This document shows positions 8,701 to 16,684 of a DNA stretch of 44,519 nucleotides, in pieces. The notes below the pieces were generated by a model. The model saw only the letters and a list, made by a program, of their open reading frames with translations. It was not told where the DNA came from and searched no databases. The position numbers and the translations under genes were made by a program. This stretch comes from Lysobacterales bacterium. GTDB lineage: Bacteria; Pseudomonadota; Gammaproteobacteria; Xanthomonadales; Xanthomonadaceae. Where the stretch lies: the NCBI GenBank assembly GCA_016718605.1, contig JADKCY010000019.1:1-44519 (forward strand). The letters are read 5' to 3'. How positions within the stretch are numbered: position 1 is the first letter of the stretch; every line of letters begins with the position of its first letter.

Positions 8701-11700
8701 CGGACCGCGTGCAGGAATACACTGTGGCCCATGGAGCCCATCCCGAAGACCCAGCCCAGCCAGGACTCGCCGCCGCCATCGTGCGCAGTGGCAGTGCCAG
8801 CTACCAGCAGGGGTATCTATTCGGAGATGCCGCCCCTGCCCCCGCAGCGGCTGGACGGCGAGGAGCCACCGGCACCCGGACTGTGGGGCCCGGGAGAGGG
8901 CTAGACCCGGCCACGCGGGAGGATGCCGCGCAGAGATTCCGCGATTTCACGGCAGGCAAGGCGGCGAATTTCGATGGCGAGGGCCGCATCAGCAGCGTGA
9001 TGGCGGAGATGATAGACGGGAAGATCCCCGGATTCGACATCCGGGGGAAGAAGATCAACAACCCCGGGGACTTCGCCCTGCTGCTGCAACCGCTGCGCAC
9101 CCCGCTATTCGAGAGCGTCAAAGTGGCCGTGGTGGACGAGGCCACCAAGCGCGTGGTGCATAGCGAACTGATCCACGTGGGCAGCGTCAATGAAGCCGTG
9201 CTGAGCCCGGCGCGGATCGTGCAAGTGCTGGAACACGCCCGCCGCATCGGAGGGCACAAGGGCCGGCTGGGCATCATCTACAGCCACAATCACCCCAGCG
9301 GAAACGTGGACCCATCCAATGCTGACCGCCAAATGACTGGCAAGGTGCAGGATGCAGTGAAAGCCGCGGGCAGCTACGTGATCGACCACATTATCACGAA
9401 CGGCACGGCCTACTACAGCTTTGCCAATTTGCAGCAGCACTGGCTGACAGACATGGAACTGGCCGACTGGGAATCCGTATCGACCATTTCCCGCCCGTCC
9501 ATCACCAGCGAAGCCGACCTGACCCGCTACCTGGGCGTGCTGCGCCAGGGGAACGGAAACCGCGGGCACCTGCTGCTGCTGGATAACCGGCTGGGCATCA
9601 TGGCCGCGGAGATCCTCACCGGCCAGACGACGGAGCAAATCACCCGGCAGGCACTGACTTCAGCGGCCCGCATCGGCGCCGTGAATGTCATGCTGGACCT
9701 GGCGCACCTGGACCCGAATTTTCTTGTGAGCCGCATTGCGCGGCCAATCGCTGAATCGCTGAGCAGGGCCAGCCTGAGACTGGTGGACGTAGCCAGCGCC
9801 AGCATGGACAGCTTTCGCGCCAACGGATTGCTGGAACCCGCAGCGGAATACCGCGCGGGGCTGGATGGATTTGTCAGGGAAACGTCTGTCAGCAAGGATG
9901 CAGAATACATGGCGGCCGTTGAAGAGCATCTCAAGAAGGGCGTGAAGGATGCAAAATACGAGTTCAAGCAACTTGGCAAATCACCTTCCTTAAGGGAGCT
10001 TTCAGACGCCAATATTGAGGCGTTCATAGCGTTGTTTGATAATCTTCCATTGCCTCCTGGATGGGAGTATTCAAAACGCGGCGAATGGAGTCCGTCCGGA
10101 CAGTCGGCAGCGTTGAAGGGAACCGTAAAATCCTCAGCATACGCAACGGTGGAGAACGAATCCATCACGGATGAAGATGGCGAGCCTGTTCGTTTCAAGC
10201 TATCCATCCGGGATCACGAGAATTTCTCAAGGCAGCATGAAGCGCCGGACTTCGTTGAATTTGTCAGCGGGGAAGGAACAGTATGGAATCCGGATGAAGT
10301 AGCAGGTGCCATCCGGCGAATGATGGCCAGACTGCAACAAAAAAGCCAGTCAACGTCTGCTGAGGCAGAAAGCTCCATGCTGGGCAGTGGGAGCGCGAAG
10401 ACTGGCAAGACGAATACAAGCCAACCCGACAGCCGTGTCAACAATGGAATTATCAGGGAACCCGCAGCCGAATATCGCGCTCCGGCCGTGCCGGATGGCT
10501 ACGATGTGAACCGCTTCGGCATCGGCGTGCAGGCGGACGAACGCATCCGGGACGCATGGCGCGCGACCTTCACCCCGCGACTCTACAAGACGTTCACGTT
10601 CGAGGAACTGACCCGGCGCATCAACGCATGGATCGGCCAGAATGGCGGTCTGGAAGGGGCCGCCGCGCTATTCCTGGACCCGAATGTGCCCATGGAGGAC
10701 TACGCCCGCAATGCCCTGGGGCAGGTGGTGGCGCAGGGGCTCGATGTCCGGGCCCGCCGGGCTGAGGCTGCCGGCAATGCCGCGGCCACCGCAGAGGCGG
10801 AAGCGGCATTCGACGCCGTGATCAATCATCTGGAAACGCTGGGCACCAAGGCGGGCCAGGCGCTGGCCGCCTTCCGCATGTGGGGCGGATTCAGCCCGCG
10901 CAGTGTGGTCCGGGCCGCCGAGCGGCGGAATGCGGAAGTCCGCACGGCTGCCGCCGAGACCTCGCTGGGGACCACGCCGGAGGCAGTAGTGGCTGCCGCG
11001 GAGGAAATCCTGCGCCCGGTAGTGGAAGCCGCCAAACAGCAGCAGGAGAAGGCCGAACGGAATGTGGTCCAGGAATGGATCAAGAAGCTGGCAGAAAGCC
11101 AGTCCGATACCCTGACATGGCGCACCCGCAAGACGCTGAGCGCGCTGGAAAAGCTCATCCGCGCCCACGTGAAGGAGGTAAACCCGGCATTCGCCACCGA
11201 AGCCGCGGCCCTGGGCGTGCCGGCGAACGATGCCGCCGTGCTCGACCGGCTGGTGCTCGAAGAACACCGGCGGAAGCAGCGGATCGATACCGCCGCCGCT
11301 GCCGACCGGCTGGTGCAGCAGCTCACCGAAATGGCCCCGGGCAGCAAGGCGCGGAAGGCTATCCCTAAACTGGTAGAGGCGCTCCTGAAGGCCGCCGAAA
11401 GAGGCATCATCACCCGGGCGGATTTCCTGGAAGCCTATGCCCGGGCGTTCGATTTGCCGCTGTTCGACCGGGAGTTTGCCGCCAGCATCCGGCAGCAGGT
11501 GGAACGCACGCAGGCGTCCCCGGAAGGAAGCTGGCTGCGCCAGAAGGAGCAATCCAAACTGCTCGCCATGCTGGCCCTGCATGAGGGCATACCCTCTGGC
11601 GCCATCTGGTGGGCCTACTGGTATGCGAATATCCTGTCCGGAGCGGGCACGCAGGTGGTGAACCTGACGGGGAATGCCACGCATCTGCTGCTGGGCACGT

Positions 11701-13427
11701 TCCAGGTGTTCCTGACGAATCACCCGAGACACTGGATGCCCTACATCAGCGGAATGCTCCAGGGCGCTGCTGAGGGATCGAGACAGGCCCGCGCGGCCTT
11801 CATGAATGGGGAACCTGTCATGCGCGGCAACGAAGAATGGCAGAAGCAGGACGTGCTGGAACTGCTCTGGAGCACGGACCCGGCCACGTGGGGCCGCAAG
11901 ATTGCCAAATACGGGGCGGCCTCGTTGGGGCGCTTTGTCTTTCGCGCTCTGACCGCAGCGGACAGCCTATTCTGGAATACCGCCAAGGAGGGACGCGCAT
12001 GGCTGGAAATCTCCCGCCGCATGGCAAAGGGTGGCGACATCCGCCGCTCTGCCGGCCTGGCCCCGGACCAGTGGGCCGATGCCCAAACACAGGCCGCCGC
12101 CGAACTCGCCAAGCTGGGCAAACGCAGCACCCGCGACATCGACCGCCGGGCCTTCGAGATCGTGGAGGCAAAGCGCGAGGCCGAAGTGACCCACACGGCG
12201 CGCAAGTGGGGATCGCGCATGACTTACAATTATGAACCGGAAGGGACCATGGGCGCGGTCTCTGAGGTGGTGAATCTCCTGCTCCAACGGCTGCCGGCTG
12301 CAAGGCTGGCCATGCCATTCGTCCGGATCGTGGCGAATATCACGGACGTGAATCTCGACTGGACGCCCGTCGGATTTTTCCGCGCGTTCAAAGGTGGCCA
12401 CCTGCTCAACAGCAAGGGGGAGAAATTCACCCGGGCGGAACGGAATGAACGGTACGTCTCCAGCATAACCGGCACCCTGGGAGTGGCCGCCCTCTGGGCA
12501 CTGGCGAACGCGAACCAGGGGGAGGATGACGAGCGCGTTCCCTTCATGATCTACGGACTGGGCCCGCGCGACCCAGGCCGCCGCTCTCAAATGCCGGAAG
12601 GATGGCAGCCATTCTCCATGAAAATCGGGGGGACGTATATCAAATTCGACGGCACCCCGCTGGCCTTCCTGCTGGGCACGCTGGGCACCGCCATGGACCA
12701 GCAACGCTACAGCAGCCGCCGCGATGCGCAGGAGGCCGGCAGCAAGGCATTCGCCCTGCTCACCGCAGCACCGCAAACACTGCTCAACAGCGGCGTGCTC
12801 AGCGGCCTGAACCAGACCTTTGAAATGTTTTCCGGTGCCCGCAAGCCCGGCGCATGGGCAGAACGCACGGCCGCCAGTCTCATCCCCATGGGCAGCCTCA
12901 TGAAGGACATCGCCACCGCGATCGACCCGGTGAAGGTGGACAGCAACCACTTCGGCGCGACTTTCCTTTCCTACCTCCCCGTCCTGCGCGGCAAGGCGGA
13001 ACCGCTCCTTAATGTCTTCGGCGAACCGGTGAAAGCCCCCGGCCCGTGGCTGATCTCCCGAATCATCACCCGCCAAGCCCAAGCCGATCCGGATGCCATG
13101 TGGCTGACCAAGCACGGCCTGCGCATCCCCGGGCTGGACAATGACGTGGCCGTAGGCACCTGGCTCACCGAGCGCGACAAACCGCAATCCAGCGGCGGCC
13201 TGAAAGATGACCGTGCCTTCCGCGCTGAGATCCTCGAACGCCTTTCCAACGGCTACCTCACCCCGGAAGAACGGACCGATTTCATGAAGCAAACCGGCCC
13301 CCAGGTGCGTAAAGCCATCACCATCCTGCGCCACCGCGCCGCCGCCGGCGCCACCATCGAGCAAAAGGACTTGACCAGCGCCATCCAAGCCATCCGCCGC
13401 CGTGGCATGAAGGAACTGATCAAGTAG
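5712..13427 (+). CDS. Giant polyvalent internal virion protein with RadC-like JAB domain
   Basis: 2571 residues. In order: a helical N-terminus (1-390) with a Gly/Ala hydrophobic stretch; Pro/Ala-rich linkers (about 390-720); a mixed region ending in a charged Q-Q-Q helix and D-L-F-S motif typical of large polyvalent proteins (about 940-985); a RadC-like JAB/MPN+ domain (about 1090-1260) with the metal-binding signature SHNHPSGNVDPSNAD starting near residue 1191; a second, degenerate copy of the same fold (about 1275-1380) in which the signature is lost; an inserted module (1375-1583) between repeated E-P-A-A-E-Y-R-A; a helical section; and a C-terminal region (1960-2571) with membrane-active-looking helices (W-W-A-Y-W-Y-A-N-I-L-S-G). 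Polyvalent proteins are packaged and delivered into the host; the JAB domain would be a peptidase or DNA-protecting module. Delivery is inferred from position and architecture. Confidence 0.75.
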   Translation: MAIETLEGPALESVVGRVTGTDKWKNGDPTARRGEVRNFVMEARKLGVPAEQLNPLSDRLYSEAGSLGAVGWTKQAVVEGLKSIPAGGAALAGTVTDAAGLTNTGSAARLKEGVQTSVDSLKQRTKQLAPNDEQEKRDKVWEFFKKDLDTGAYPEGLMDYLSGNPSPQAQQGSDYFGKWQSVTLKTAIGADSGRETVPQLYGEHAQYQRGLYHPQARELLADYIATRDPASWDALQRLGTETGTQWKTRLRAENDPGDPRTIRQAIAAEGRQPNLLEDLALKSGEFQTSPVDMALSLLPFVKGVQALNAVRGGRMAEAVKHTAVSAGSEFASGATSSALEDPRNTFGQIAESGAQEAVGGGAATGGMAVLGKIMQRFGRPAEQTAAPVADPSAPPDKPASPSMVEGTDAAPAAAVPAPAMEPGTAALPLPADEGDPLTLLDSLLPPETPPAAPAAEPTISPEALSSPPDNTLKLGDITAAMPSAVEGTSGENLITPGTVDTAPAPDTVETVTAQAALAADPASTRAAVLITPGTPRPQKVPGLQPYTSPHGLVLFNPRKITKNAVIAAAAGDVFDARALGLSGQPVAAGTTAVTASLPGAPNVQAELVASPDQIPAAMAAAQAAAPGAAVEVKPAAQVIDERAASATVTPAPATPLAPVPTVPGAIRKAGQPDAGGRRVATAAPAPERQSAQQIAARQQSEARARKAEKGTGRRIFRMPPNNTGSEDILDYLKTNRIKRPPKLQRDRLGREGDRGGEKNPLIQFRKDKLAYYAELTSDGGTDIDVLAQDAYDSGKFGLRQPTADALMEKVEQTIANRRMGAESARNAETLLKDQERAAIAAGSRQDAAFRKATTEGPIAASGQDLAFEDVGTIIEVNGEPLTVAQVTEDAVLLEDGDRFGSQWVSMDEIIRIDGITPPPAAVPDTGFGLEKQTDEDIARERQQQQAATAARDQRQAMERALAAPLTGRDTTGQGALFADDPGNDLFSGPSAQDSLAPDRVQEYTVAHGAHPEDPAQPGLAAAIVRSGSASYQQGYLFGDAAPAPAAAGRRGATGTRTVGPGRGLDPATREDAAQRFRDFTAGKAANFDGEGRISSVMAEMIDGKIPGFDIRGKKINNPGDFALLLQPLRTPLFESVKVAVVDEATKRVVHSELIHVGSVNEAVLSPARIVQVLEHARRIGGHKGRLGIIYSHNHPSGNVDPSNADRQMTGKVQDAVKAAGSYVIDHIITNGTAYYSFANLQQHWLTDMELADWESVSTISRPSITSEADLTRYLGVLRQGNGNRGHLLLLDNRLGIMAAEILTGQTTEQITRQALTSAARIGAVNVMLDLAHLDPNFLVSRIARPIAESLSRASLRLVDVASASMDSFRANGLLEPAAEYRAGLDGFVRETSVSKDAEYMAAVEEHLKKGVKDAKYEFKQLGKSPSLRELSDANIEAFIALFDNLPLPPGWEYSKRGEWSPSGQSAALKGTVKSSAYATVENESITDEDGEPVRFKLSIRDHENFSRQHEAPDFVEFVSGEGTVWNPDEVAGAIRRMMARLQQKSQSTSAEAESSMLGSGSAKTGKTNTSQPDSRVNNGIIREPAAEYRAPAVPDGYDVNRFGIGVQADERIRDAWRATFTPRLYKTFTFEELTRRINAWIGQNGGLEGAAALFLDPNVPMEDYARNALGQVVAQGLDVRARRAEAAGNAAATAEAEAAFDAVINHLETLGTKAGQALAAFRMWGGFSPRSVVRAAERRNAEVRTAAAETSLGTTPEAVVAAAEEILRPVVEAAKQQQEKAERNVVQEWIKKLAESQSDTLTWRTRKTLSALEKLIRAHVKEVNPAFATEAAALGVPANDAAVLDRLVLEEHRRKQRIDTAAAADRLVQQLTEMAPGSKARKAIPKLVEALLKAAERGIITRADFLEAYARAFDLPLFDREFAASIRQQVERTQASPEGSWLRQKEQSKLLAMLALHEGIPSGAIWWAYWYANILSGAGTQVVNLTGNATHLLLGTFQVFLTNHPRHWMPYISGMLQGAAEGSRQARAAFMNGEPVMRGNEEWQKQDVLELLWSTDPATWGRKIAKYGAASLGRFVFRALTAADSLFWNTAKEGRAWLEISRRMAKGGDIRRSAGLAPDQWADAQTQAAAELAKLGKRSTRDIDRRAFEIVEAKREAEVTHTARKWGSRMTYNYEPEGTMGAVSEVVNLLLQRLPAARLAMPFVRIVANITDVNLDWTPVGFFRAFKGGHLLNSKGEKFTRAERNERYVSSITGTLGVAALWALANANQGEDDERVPFMIYGLGPRDPGRRSQMPEGWQPFSMKIGGTYIKFDGTPLAFLLGTLGTAMDQQRYSSRRDAQEAGSKAFALLTAAPQTLLNSGVLSGLNQTFEMFSGARKPGAWAERTAASLIPMGSLMKDIATAIDPVKVDSNHFGATFLSYLPVLRGKAEPLLNVFGEPVKAPGPWLISRIITRQAQADPDAMWLTKHGLRIPGLDNDVAVGTWLTERDKPQSSGGLKDDRAFRAEILERLSNGYLTPEERTDFMKQTGPQVRKAITILRHRAAAGATIEQKDLTSAIQAIRRRGMKELIK
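9834..10480 (+). repeat. 23-bp direct repeats flanking an inserted module in the giant gene
   Basis: Two near-identical 23-bp copies, 9834-9856 and 10458-10480, differ at two bases and both encode E-P-A-A-E-Y-R-A. The 600 bp between them are visibly richer in A and T than the flanks and encode a separate module. The arrangement looks like a module inserted by, or able to leave by, recombination between the repeats while keeping the frame (the copies are 624 bp apart, a multiple of 3). Confidence 0.6.
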
Positions 13428-13507
13428 CCCCGTAACGGCAACGATACCGACACGGACACCCCTGGCACAAGGCCCACAAATCCAGCCACTTAACTTTCCC
13501 GCCCATC

Positions 13508-13555
13508 CGCCTCATAAGCCCTTGGTCGGGAGTTCGATTCTCCCCCTTGCCACCA
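13508..13555 (+). other. attP: attP: 3' half of a CAU-anticodon tRNA
   Basis: The segment reads as a tRNA from anticodon loop to CCA: loop CTCATAA (13511-13517, anticodon CAT), 3' anticodon strand, variable loop TGGTC, T-stem GGGAG with T-loop TTCGATT and CTCCC (13528-13544), acceptor CCTTGCC, discriminator A, and CCA at 13553-13555. No matching 5' acceptor strand (GGCAAGG) or D-arm lies upstream and the 5' anticodon strand does not pair fully, so this is not a whole tRNA gene. It is the classic phage attachment core that restores the host tRNA on integration, placed directly before the integrase. The host target is probably tRNA-Met or the CAU-type tRNA-Ile. Confidence 0.85.
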
Positions 13556-13731
13556 TGTTTTGTCCCCGGTTGAACCGGGAGAGGAGAGCGGAGCCTTGTA
13601 GAATCAAGGGTTGGCGCGTGTTCGTGGGCGTGGTTTGGCTTTCGGCCGCCTGTGTTTATGTGTTTTTGGTTGCGTTTGGTGCTGTTGCGGTTTATACCGA
13701 CAACCGAACCAAAAACCGTAACGACACTATT

Positions 13732-15093
13732 ATGAATAACAAGTCTTCTGTGAAATCGGTGGCACGGGCGGGGCTGCCTCGGGGGTTGTGGGTGGGGAAA
13801 CATCCCCGGAAAAACCGGCTGCAGCGGGATCTGGCGCAGGTGCCGGCGGGGAAACGGCCTTGGGAGGTGTGGCCGGAGGATTATCATGAGGATTATTATT
13901 TCCGGATCGTGAAGAAGGGACTGCCGCTGCGGCACATGAGCACGGAGACGGGGGACTGGGGGCAGGCGGTGAAGGTGGCAAAAATGGAATTTGAAATCGC
14001 CAGGTTAGCGAAAGTGGACCGCAGAGCGCAAGCCTTAATGGATTTGTCGGGCAAGCGGAAGGTGTGTCTGCTGGGGTCGATATTTAAGGCTTACATGGCG
14101 GGGCCGAAGATGGCGAAGGAGCCGCGGCGGATCGTGCAAAGCTGCCGGCTGGTGGTGGCGATGGCGAAGGGTTGGCGGGTGGAGGGGGCGCAGTTGACGG
14201 AGCACTCGGACCTGGCGCGGCGGATCGATGCGCTGCCGGGGGATGTGCTGGGCCGGGAGGTGGTGAGGGGGTATCTGGCGGCGTGCCAGGGTGGGCAGTA
14301 TAAGCCGACGGCGGTGGCGCGGGAGAACATTACCATCAATAAGCGGCTGCGGATGGCGCGGCAGCTTTTCACGCGGCGGGCGATGGAGCTGTGTTATGAC
14401 AAGCTGGCGATGCCGGAGGTGGAGGGGTTTCTGAAGTTTCCAAGCCTTCCTGAGGAGTCGATAGACCTGGAAGAGGAAAGCATCGTGCCGGAGGATTACC
14501 TGAAAATGCTGGAGGCGGCTGCGGCGCTGGAAAATGCGGTGCTGCCGGCGGACCGGGAACTGGGGCTGATCAACCGGATGCTGCGGGAGCTGGGGCTGCG
14601 GAACAGTGAGCTGCTGGCGGCCCGGGCGGACTGGCTGGTGCAGGATGACCGGACGGGGCGCTGGTTCTTCGATGTGCGGAACAGGCCGGAGCAGGGCTAC
14701 GTGATGAAGGGGGTGGACGCGGGGAAGCTGCCGGTATCGGCGGAACTGCTGGCGCTGCTGCGCCCGCGGCTGGTGTGGGAGGTGGCGACGAAGATGCCGT
14801 GCCATCTGATCATGCCGGAGGGGATGGCGACGCACCGGTTCGACGTGATCAACCGGGAGCATAACGCATGGCTGAAGCCGCTGGTGGGGGACATCCGCAG
14901 CGGCAAGGGGAATCACCGGCTGCGCAAATACGTGGCAACGCTGCTGGCGGAACAGGATGGGGTGGCGGTGGCGTCTCAATACCTCCGCCATGCGGGCGAG
15001 GCCGTGACGCTGAAGAACTATATCGCCCGGCGCAAGGAGCGGCTGCCAGTGGTGGACACGGCGCTGCTGAGGGCATGGAGTGAGAGACTCTGA
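13732..15093 (+). CDS. int: Tyrosine site-specific integrase
   Basis: 453 residues from ATG 13732. The catalytic set of the lambda-integrase family is complete: Arg290 in L-G-L-R-N-S-E-L, Lys326 in the beta-hairpin, His395-x-x-Arg398 in N-H-R-L-R-K-Y, His420 in Y-L-R-H-A, and the nucleophile Tyr430 in L-K-N-Y. The N-terminal 280 residues are basic and would hold the arm- and core-binding domains. It integrates the phage at the tRNA site just upstream. The frame stays open to 13522, but an upstream start would place coding sequence across attP and be split on integration, so 13732 is preferred. A strong terminator follows. Nothing identifies it as an integron integrase. Confidence 0.92.
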   Translation: MNNKSSVKSVARAGLPRGLWVGKHPRKNRLQRDLAQVPAGKRPWEVWPEDYHEDYYFRIVKKGLPLRHMSTETGDWGQAVKVAKMEFEIARLAKVDRRAQALMDLSGKRKVCLLGSIFKAYMAGPKMAKEPRRIVQSCRLVVAMAKGWRVEGAQLTEHSDLARRIDALPGDVLGREVVRGYLAACQGGQYKPTAVARENITINKRLRMARQLFTRRAMELCYDKLAMPEVEGFLKFPSLPEESIDLEEESIVPEDYLKMLEAAAALENAVLPADRELGLINRMLRELGLRNSELLAARADWLVQDDRTGRWFFDVRNRPEQGYVMKGVDAGKLPVSAELLALLRPRLVWEVATKMPCHLIMPEGMATHRFDVINREHNAWLKPLVGDIRSGKGNHRLRKYVATLLAEQDGVAVASQYLRHAGEAVTLKNYIARRKERLPVVDTALLRAWSERL

Positions 15094-15100
15094 CACGGCA

Positions 15101-15135
15101 AAGCCCCGGGGCCTATCAGGCTGCCGGGGCTTTTT
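15101..15135 (+). terminator. Intrinsic terminator after the integrase
   Basis: A GC-rich stem pairs AAGCCCCGG (15101-15109) with CCGGGGCTT (15124-15132) around a 14-nt loop and is followed by a T-run. It begins eight bases after the integrase stop and would end the rightward integrase transcript before the leftward gene at 15145. Confidence 0.85.
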
Positions 15136-15144
15136 GTTTGATGG

Positions 15145-15465
15145 CTATTTGACGGCCGGCTCTTTGGCCCTCCGAATGGCGGCGGCGCAAATTTGGATTT
15201 CTTCGACCTTTCGGAAGCACTCGGATTTCCACCCATTATTCGACCGTGACTCTAAGCCGACAAAGCTGACACGGTTCCCAAGTTTTGGATGATGCCAGCA
15301 GTGGTCTACGCAAAGCACGCGGCCAAAATCCGTGGCGGGGTTCAACGATCCAGTAGGGCACACAAGGACTCCCGGCAATTCAAACACGTAGGCAACTCGC
15401 ATCACTTTGTCGCCGGGCTGGAAATATGGCTCCGGGTTTGCGGGGGTGGATGGGGCGGTTTTCAT
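15145..15465 (-). CDS. Small soluble protein with PGDKV motif
   Basis: 106 residues from ATG 15465 (an in-frame ATG at 15480 would add five). The body reads F-x-P-G-D-K-V-M-R-V-A-Y, a variable loop, G-R-V-L-C-V-D-H-C-W-H-H-P and a closing S-E-C-F-R-K-V-E-E-I, the layout of small SH3-like beta-barrel proteins common in phages and accessory DNA. It runs against the integrase and is divergent from the lipoprotein gene, with start codons only about 14 bp apart. Function unknown. Confidence 0.6.
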   Translation of the reverse strand: MKTAPSTPANPEPYFQPGDKVMRVAYVFELPGVLVCPTGSLNPATDFGRVLCVDHCWHHPKLGNRVSFVGLESRSNNGWKSECFRKVEEIQICAAAIRRAKEPAVK

Positions 15466-15478
15466 GGTAGGGTGTGGC

Positions 15479-15904
15479 ATGAGATTATTCCAATTACTGG
15501 CGGGGCTGATGCCTCTGATGCTGTGCGGCTGTGGCGTGATGCTGCGGGGGTCGATGGATCGCCTGGAGGATGGGGCGGCGCTGCCGTTCGCCATCCAGAC
15601 GAGCTATGGAACGGGGAGCATGGAGGCGACGGACCCGGCCACGGGTGAGGTATTCACGGGGCAATATACGGGGATCACCCAAGGGGGTGGCAGCAGCTTC
15701 GGCACGATCTACAATGCGCAGATGATGCAGACGAGCACGGTGCAGACATTCTCCCGCCCGACTCATGCCACGGCCCGCGGCACGCTGCGGGGGAACATGG
15801 GGACGGTGGTGCAGGTGGCCCTGGACATCAAGCCGGGTCTGCGCCCGTCCGGACACGGCGAGGGCATGGATAACAAGGGCAGGCATTATCAAGTGAGGTT
15901 TTGA
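15479..15904 (+). CDS. Lipoprotein, possible superinfection-exclusion or conversion factor
   Basis: 141 residues from ATG 15479. A short signal sequence with hydrophobic core ends in the lipobox L-M-L-C-G, so the mature protein would start at a lipidated Cys near residue 15. The body holds G-S-M-E-A-T-D-P-A-T-G-E-V-F-T-G-x-Y-T, a Gly/Ser-rich middle, and ends G-H-G-E-G-M-D-N-K-G-R-H-Y-Q-V-R-F, resembling small bacterial and prophage lipoproteins that end with a G-H-G-x-x-x-x-x-x-G-x-x-Y-x-x-x-F strand. Its place between integrase and repressor suggests expression from the prophage, where envelope lipoproteins often block superinfection. That role is inference. Confidence 0.6.
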   Translation: MRLFQLLAGLMPLMLCGCGVMLRGSMDRLEDGAALPFAIQTSYGTGSMEATDPATGEVFTGQYTGITQGGGSSFGTIYNAQMMQTSTVQTFSRPTHATARGTLRGNMGTVVQVALDIKPGLRPSGHGEGMDNKGRHYQVRF

Positions 15905-15913
15905 GGCAGCATC

Positions 15914-16171
15914 TTAGCGATAGTCTTGATATCTGAGGCTGAGGACAATAAGGACTGCGGCTATTGCGATGCCAGTTTCGCGAAAAATGCCAGTAGTTTG
16001 ACCGAAAGCGGCCCGTAAGAACATGATGATAGCAGGAGCACTACAAAGGGCGGTGGCGGCGGTGAACTTGTGGGCGCGCCAAGTGGAAGCACTGGCCCAG
16101 CAAATGCCGGTGATGAATGCCCATCCGATGGTGTGCATGATGGCGGTGAGGATGATTTGATATTCTCTCAT
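15914..16171 (-). CDS. Small membrane protein
   Basis: 85 residues from ATG 16171, with three hydrophobic stretches (about 5-22, 31-46 and 62-79) separated by short polar turns and a basic C-terminus, so an inner-membrane protein is likely. It follows the repressor gene on the same strand with a 32-bp gap and probably shares its transcript, which would make it a lysogeny-expressed membrane protein. No family is recognised. Confidence 0.5.
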   Translation of the reverse strand: MREYQIILTAIMHTIGWAFITGICWASASTWRAHKFTAATALCSAPAIIMFLRAAFGQTTGIFRETGIAIAAVLIVLSLRYQDYR

Positions 16172-16203
16172 GCCGCAAAGTGTTGCCTGCGGCGTGAGTG
16201 GCG

Positions 16204-16584
16204 TCAATCTCCGGAGCCGGGGCTGTCACTCGCAACGCGGGCGGTGCCGGTGCCGTCGGGAATGGGGATGTCGGCGTAATTGATGGGATTGACGTTGCCG
16301 GGAGGTTTGCGGGAGTGCAGATAAGCGCGCAGGGCGAGGGCCAGGGTTTCTTCGAACGTCTTGCCATCCTCCCGGGCGTAGCTGAGCAGCTCGGCAAGCT
16401 CATGCAGCGGGAGCGATAACCGCACGCTGCTCAACAGCTTGTCCTGGGCCCATTGGGGTATGGGGCTTATCCCCTTTTCCCACTTGGAAATGGTGGCAAA
16501 GGTAACGTCGCCAAGAAAATCGGCGAGTTCGGTCTGTGACCATTTGCGGGATTCGCGCAAGGCGCGGAGTTCTGGGCCTGTCAT
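16204..16584 (-). CDS. XRE-family repressor
   Basis: 126 residues from ATG 16584. Residues about 3-50 form a lambda-repressor/XRE helix-turn-helix: L-R-A-L-R-E-S-R-K-W-S-Q-T-E-L-A-D-F-L-G followed by T-I-S-K-W-E-K-G. The C-terminal part is short, with no Ser-Lys self-cleavage domain visible, so it is a small repressor. It is divergent from the next rightward gene with a palindrome and related half-sites between them, the usual layout of a lysis-lysogeny switch. An in-frame TTG at 16614 would extend it by ten residues but would bury the palindrome in the coding region. Confidence 0.8.
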   Translation of the reverse strand: MTGPELRALRESRKWSQTELADFLGDVTFATISKWEKGISPIPQWAQDKLLSSVRLSLPLHELAELLSYAREDGKTFEETLALALRAYLHSRKPPGNVNPINYADIPIPDGTGTARVASDSPGSGD

Positions 16585-16607
16585 AAATGCAGGGAAGGTG
16601 GCCCATT

Positions 16608-16684
16608 TTGTCAAAATGACAAGATTTTAGTTGCGAATTGTCGCCGCGATAGTAACAATGGGGCGTAATTCGCATTTCGACAAC
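16608..16684. promoter_or_regulatory. Divergent control region with operator-like palindrome
   Basis: The region between the repressor and the rightward gene contains a perfect dyad, TTGTCA-AAA-TGACAA (16608-16622). The half-site TTGTC recurs at about 16639 and inverted as CGACAA at about 16678, just before the ATG of the rightward gene. These are good candidates for repressor operators covering both promoters. No -10/-35 pair is convincing by eye. Confidence 0.45.

Noticed and set aside
13430..13555. Complete tRNA gene
   Set aside because: Only the 3' half is present; no matching 5' acceptor strand or D-arm lies upstream.
13522..13731. Upstream extension of the integrase start
   Set aside because: It would run through attP and change on integration; the extra residues look like translated non-coding sequence.
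13732..15093. Integron integrase
   Set aside because: The enzyme has the general tyrosine-recombinase set, sits at a tRNA attP and shows no recognisable IntI-specific insertion; an alignment would be needed to exclude it fully.
16609..16614. Leftward TTGACA as a -35 box
   Set aside because: With normal spacing the transcript would start beyond the repressor ATG, and no good -10 follows; the bases belong to the palindrome.
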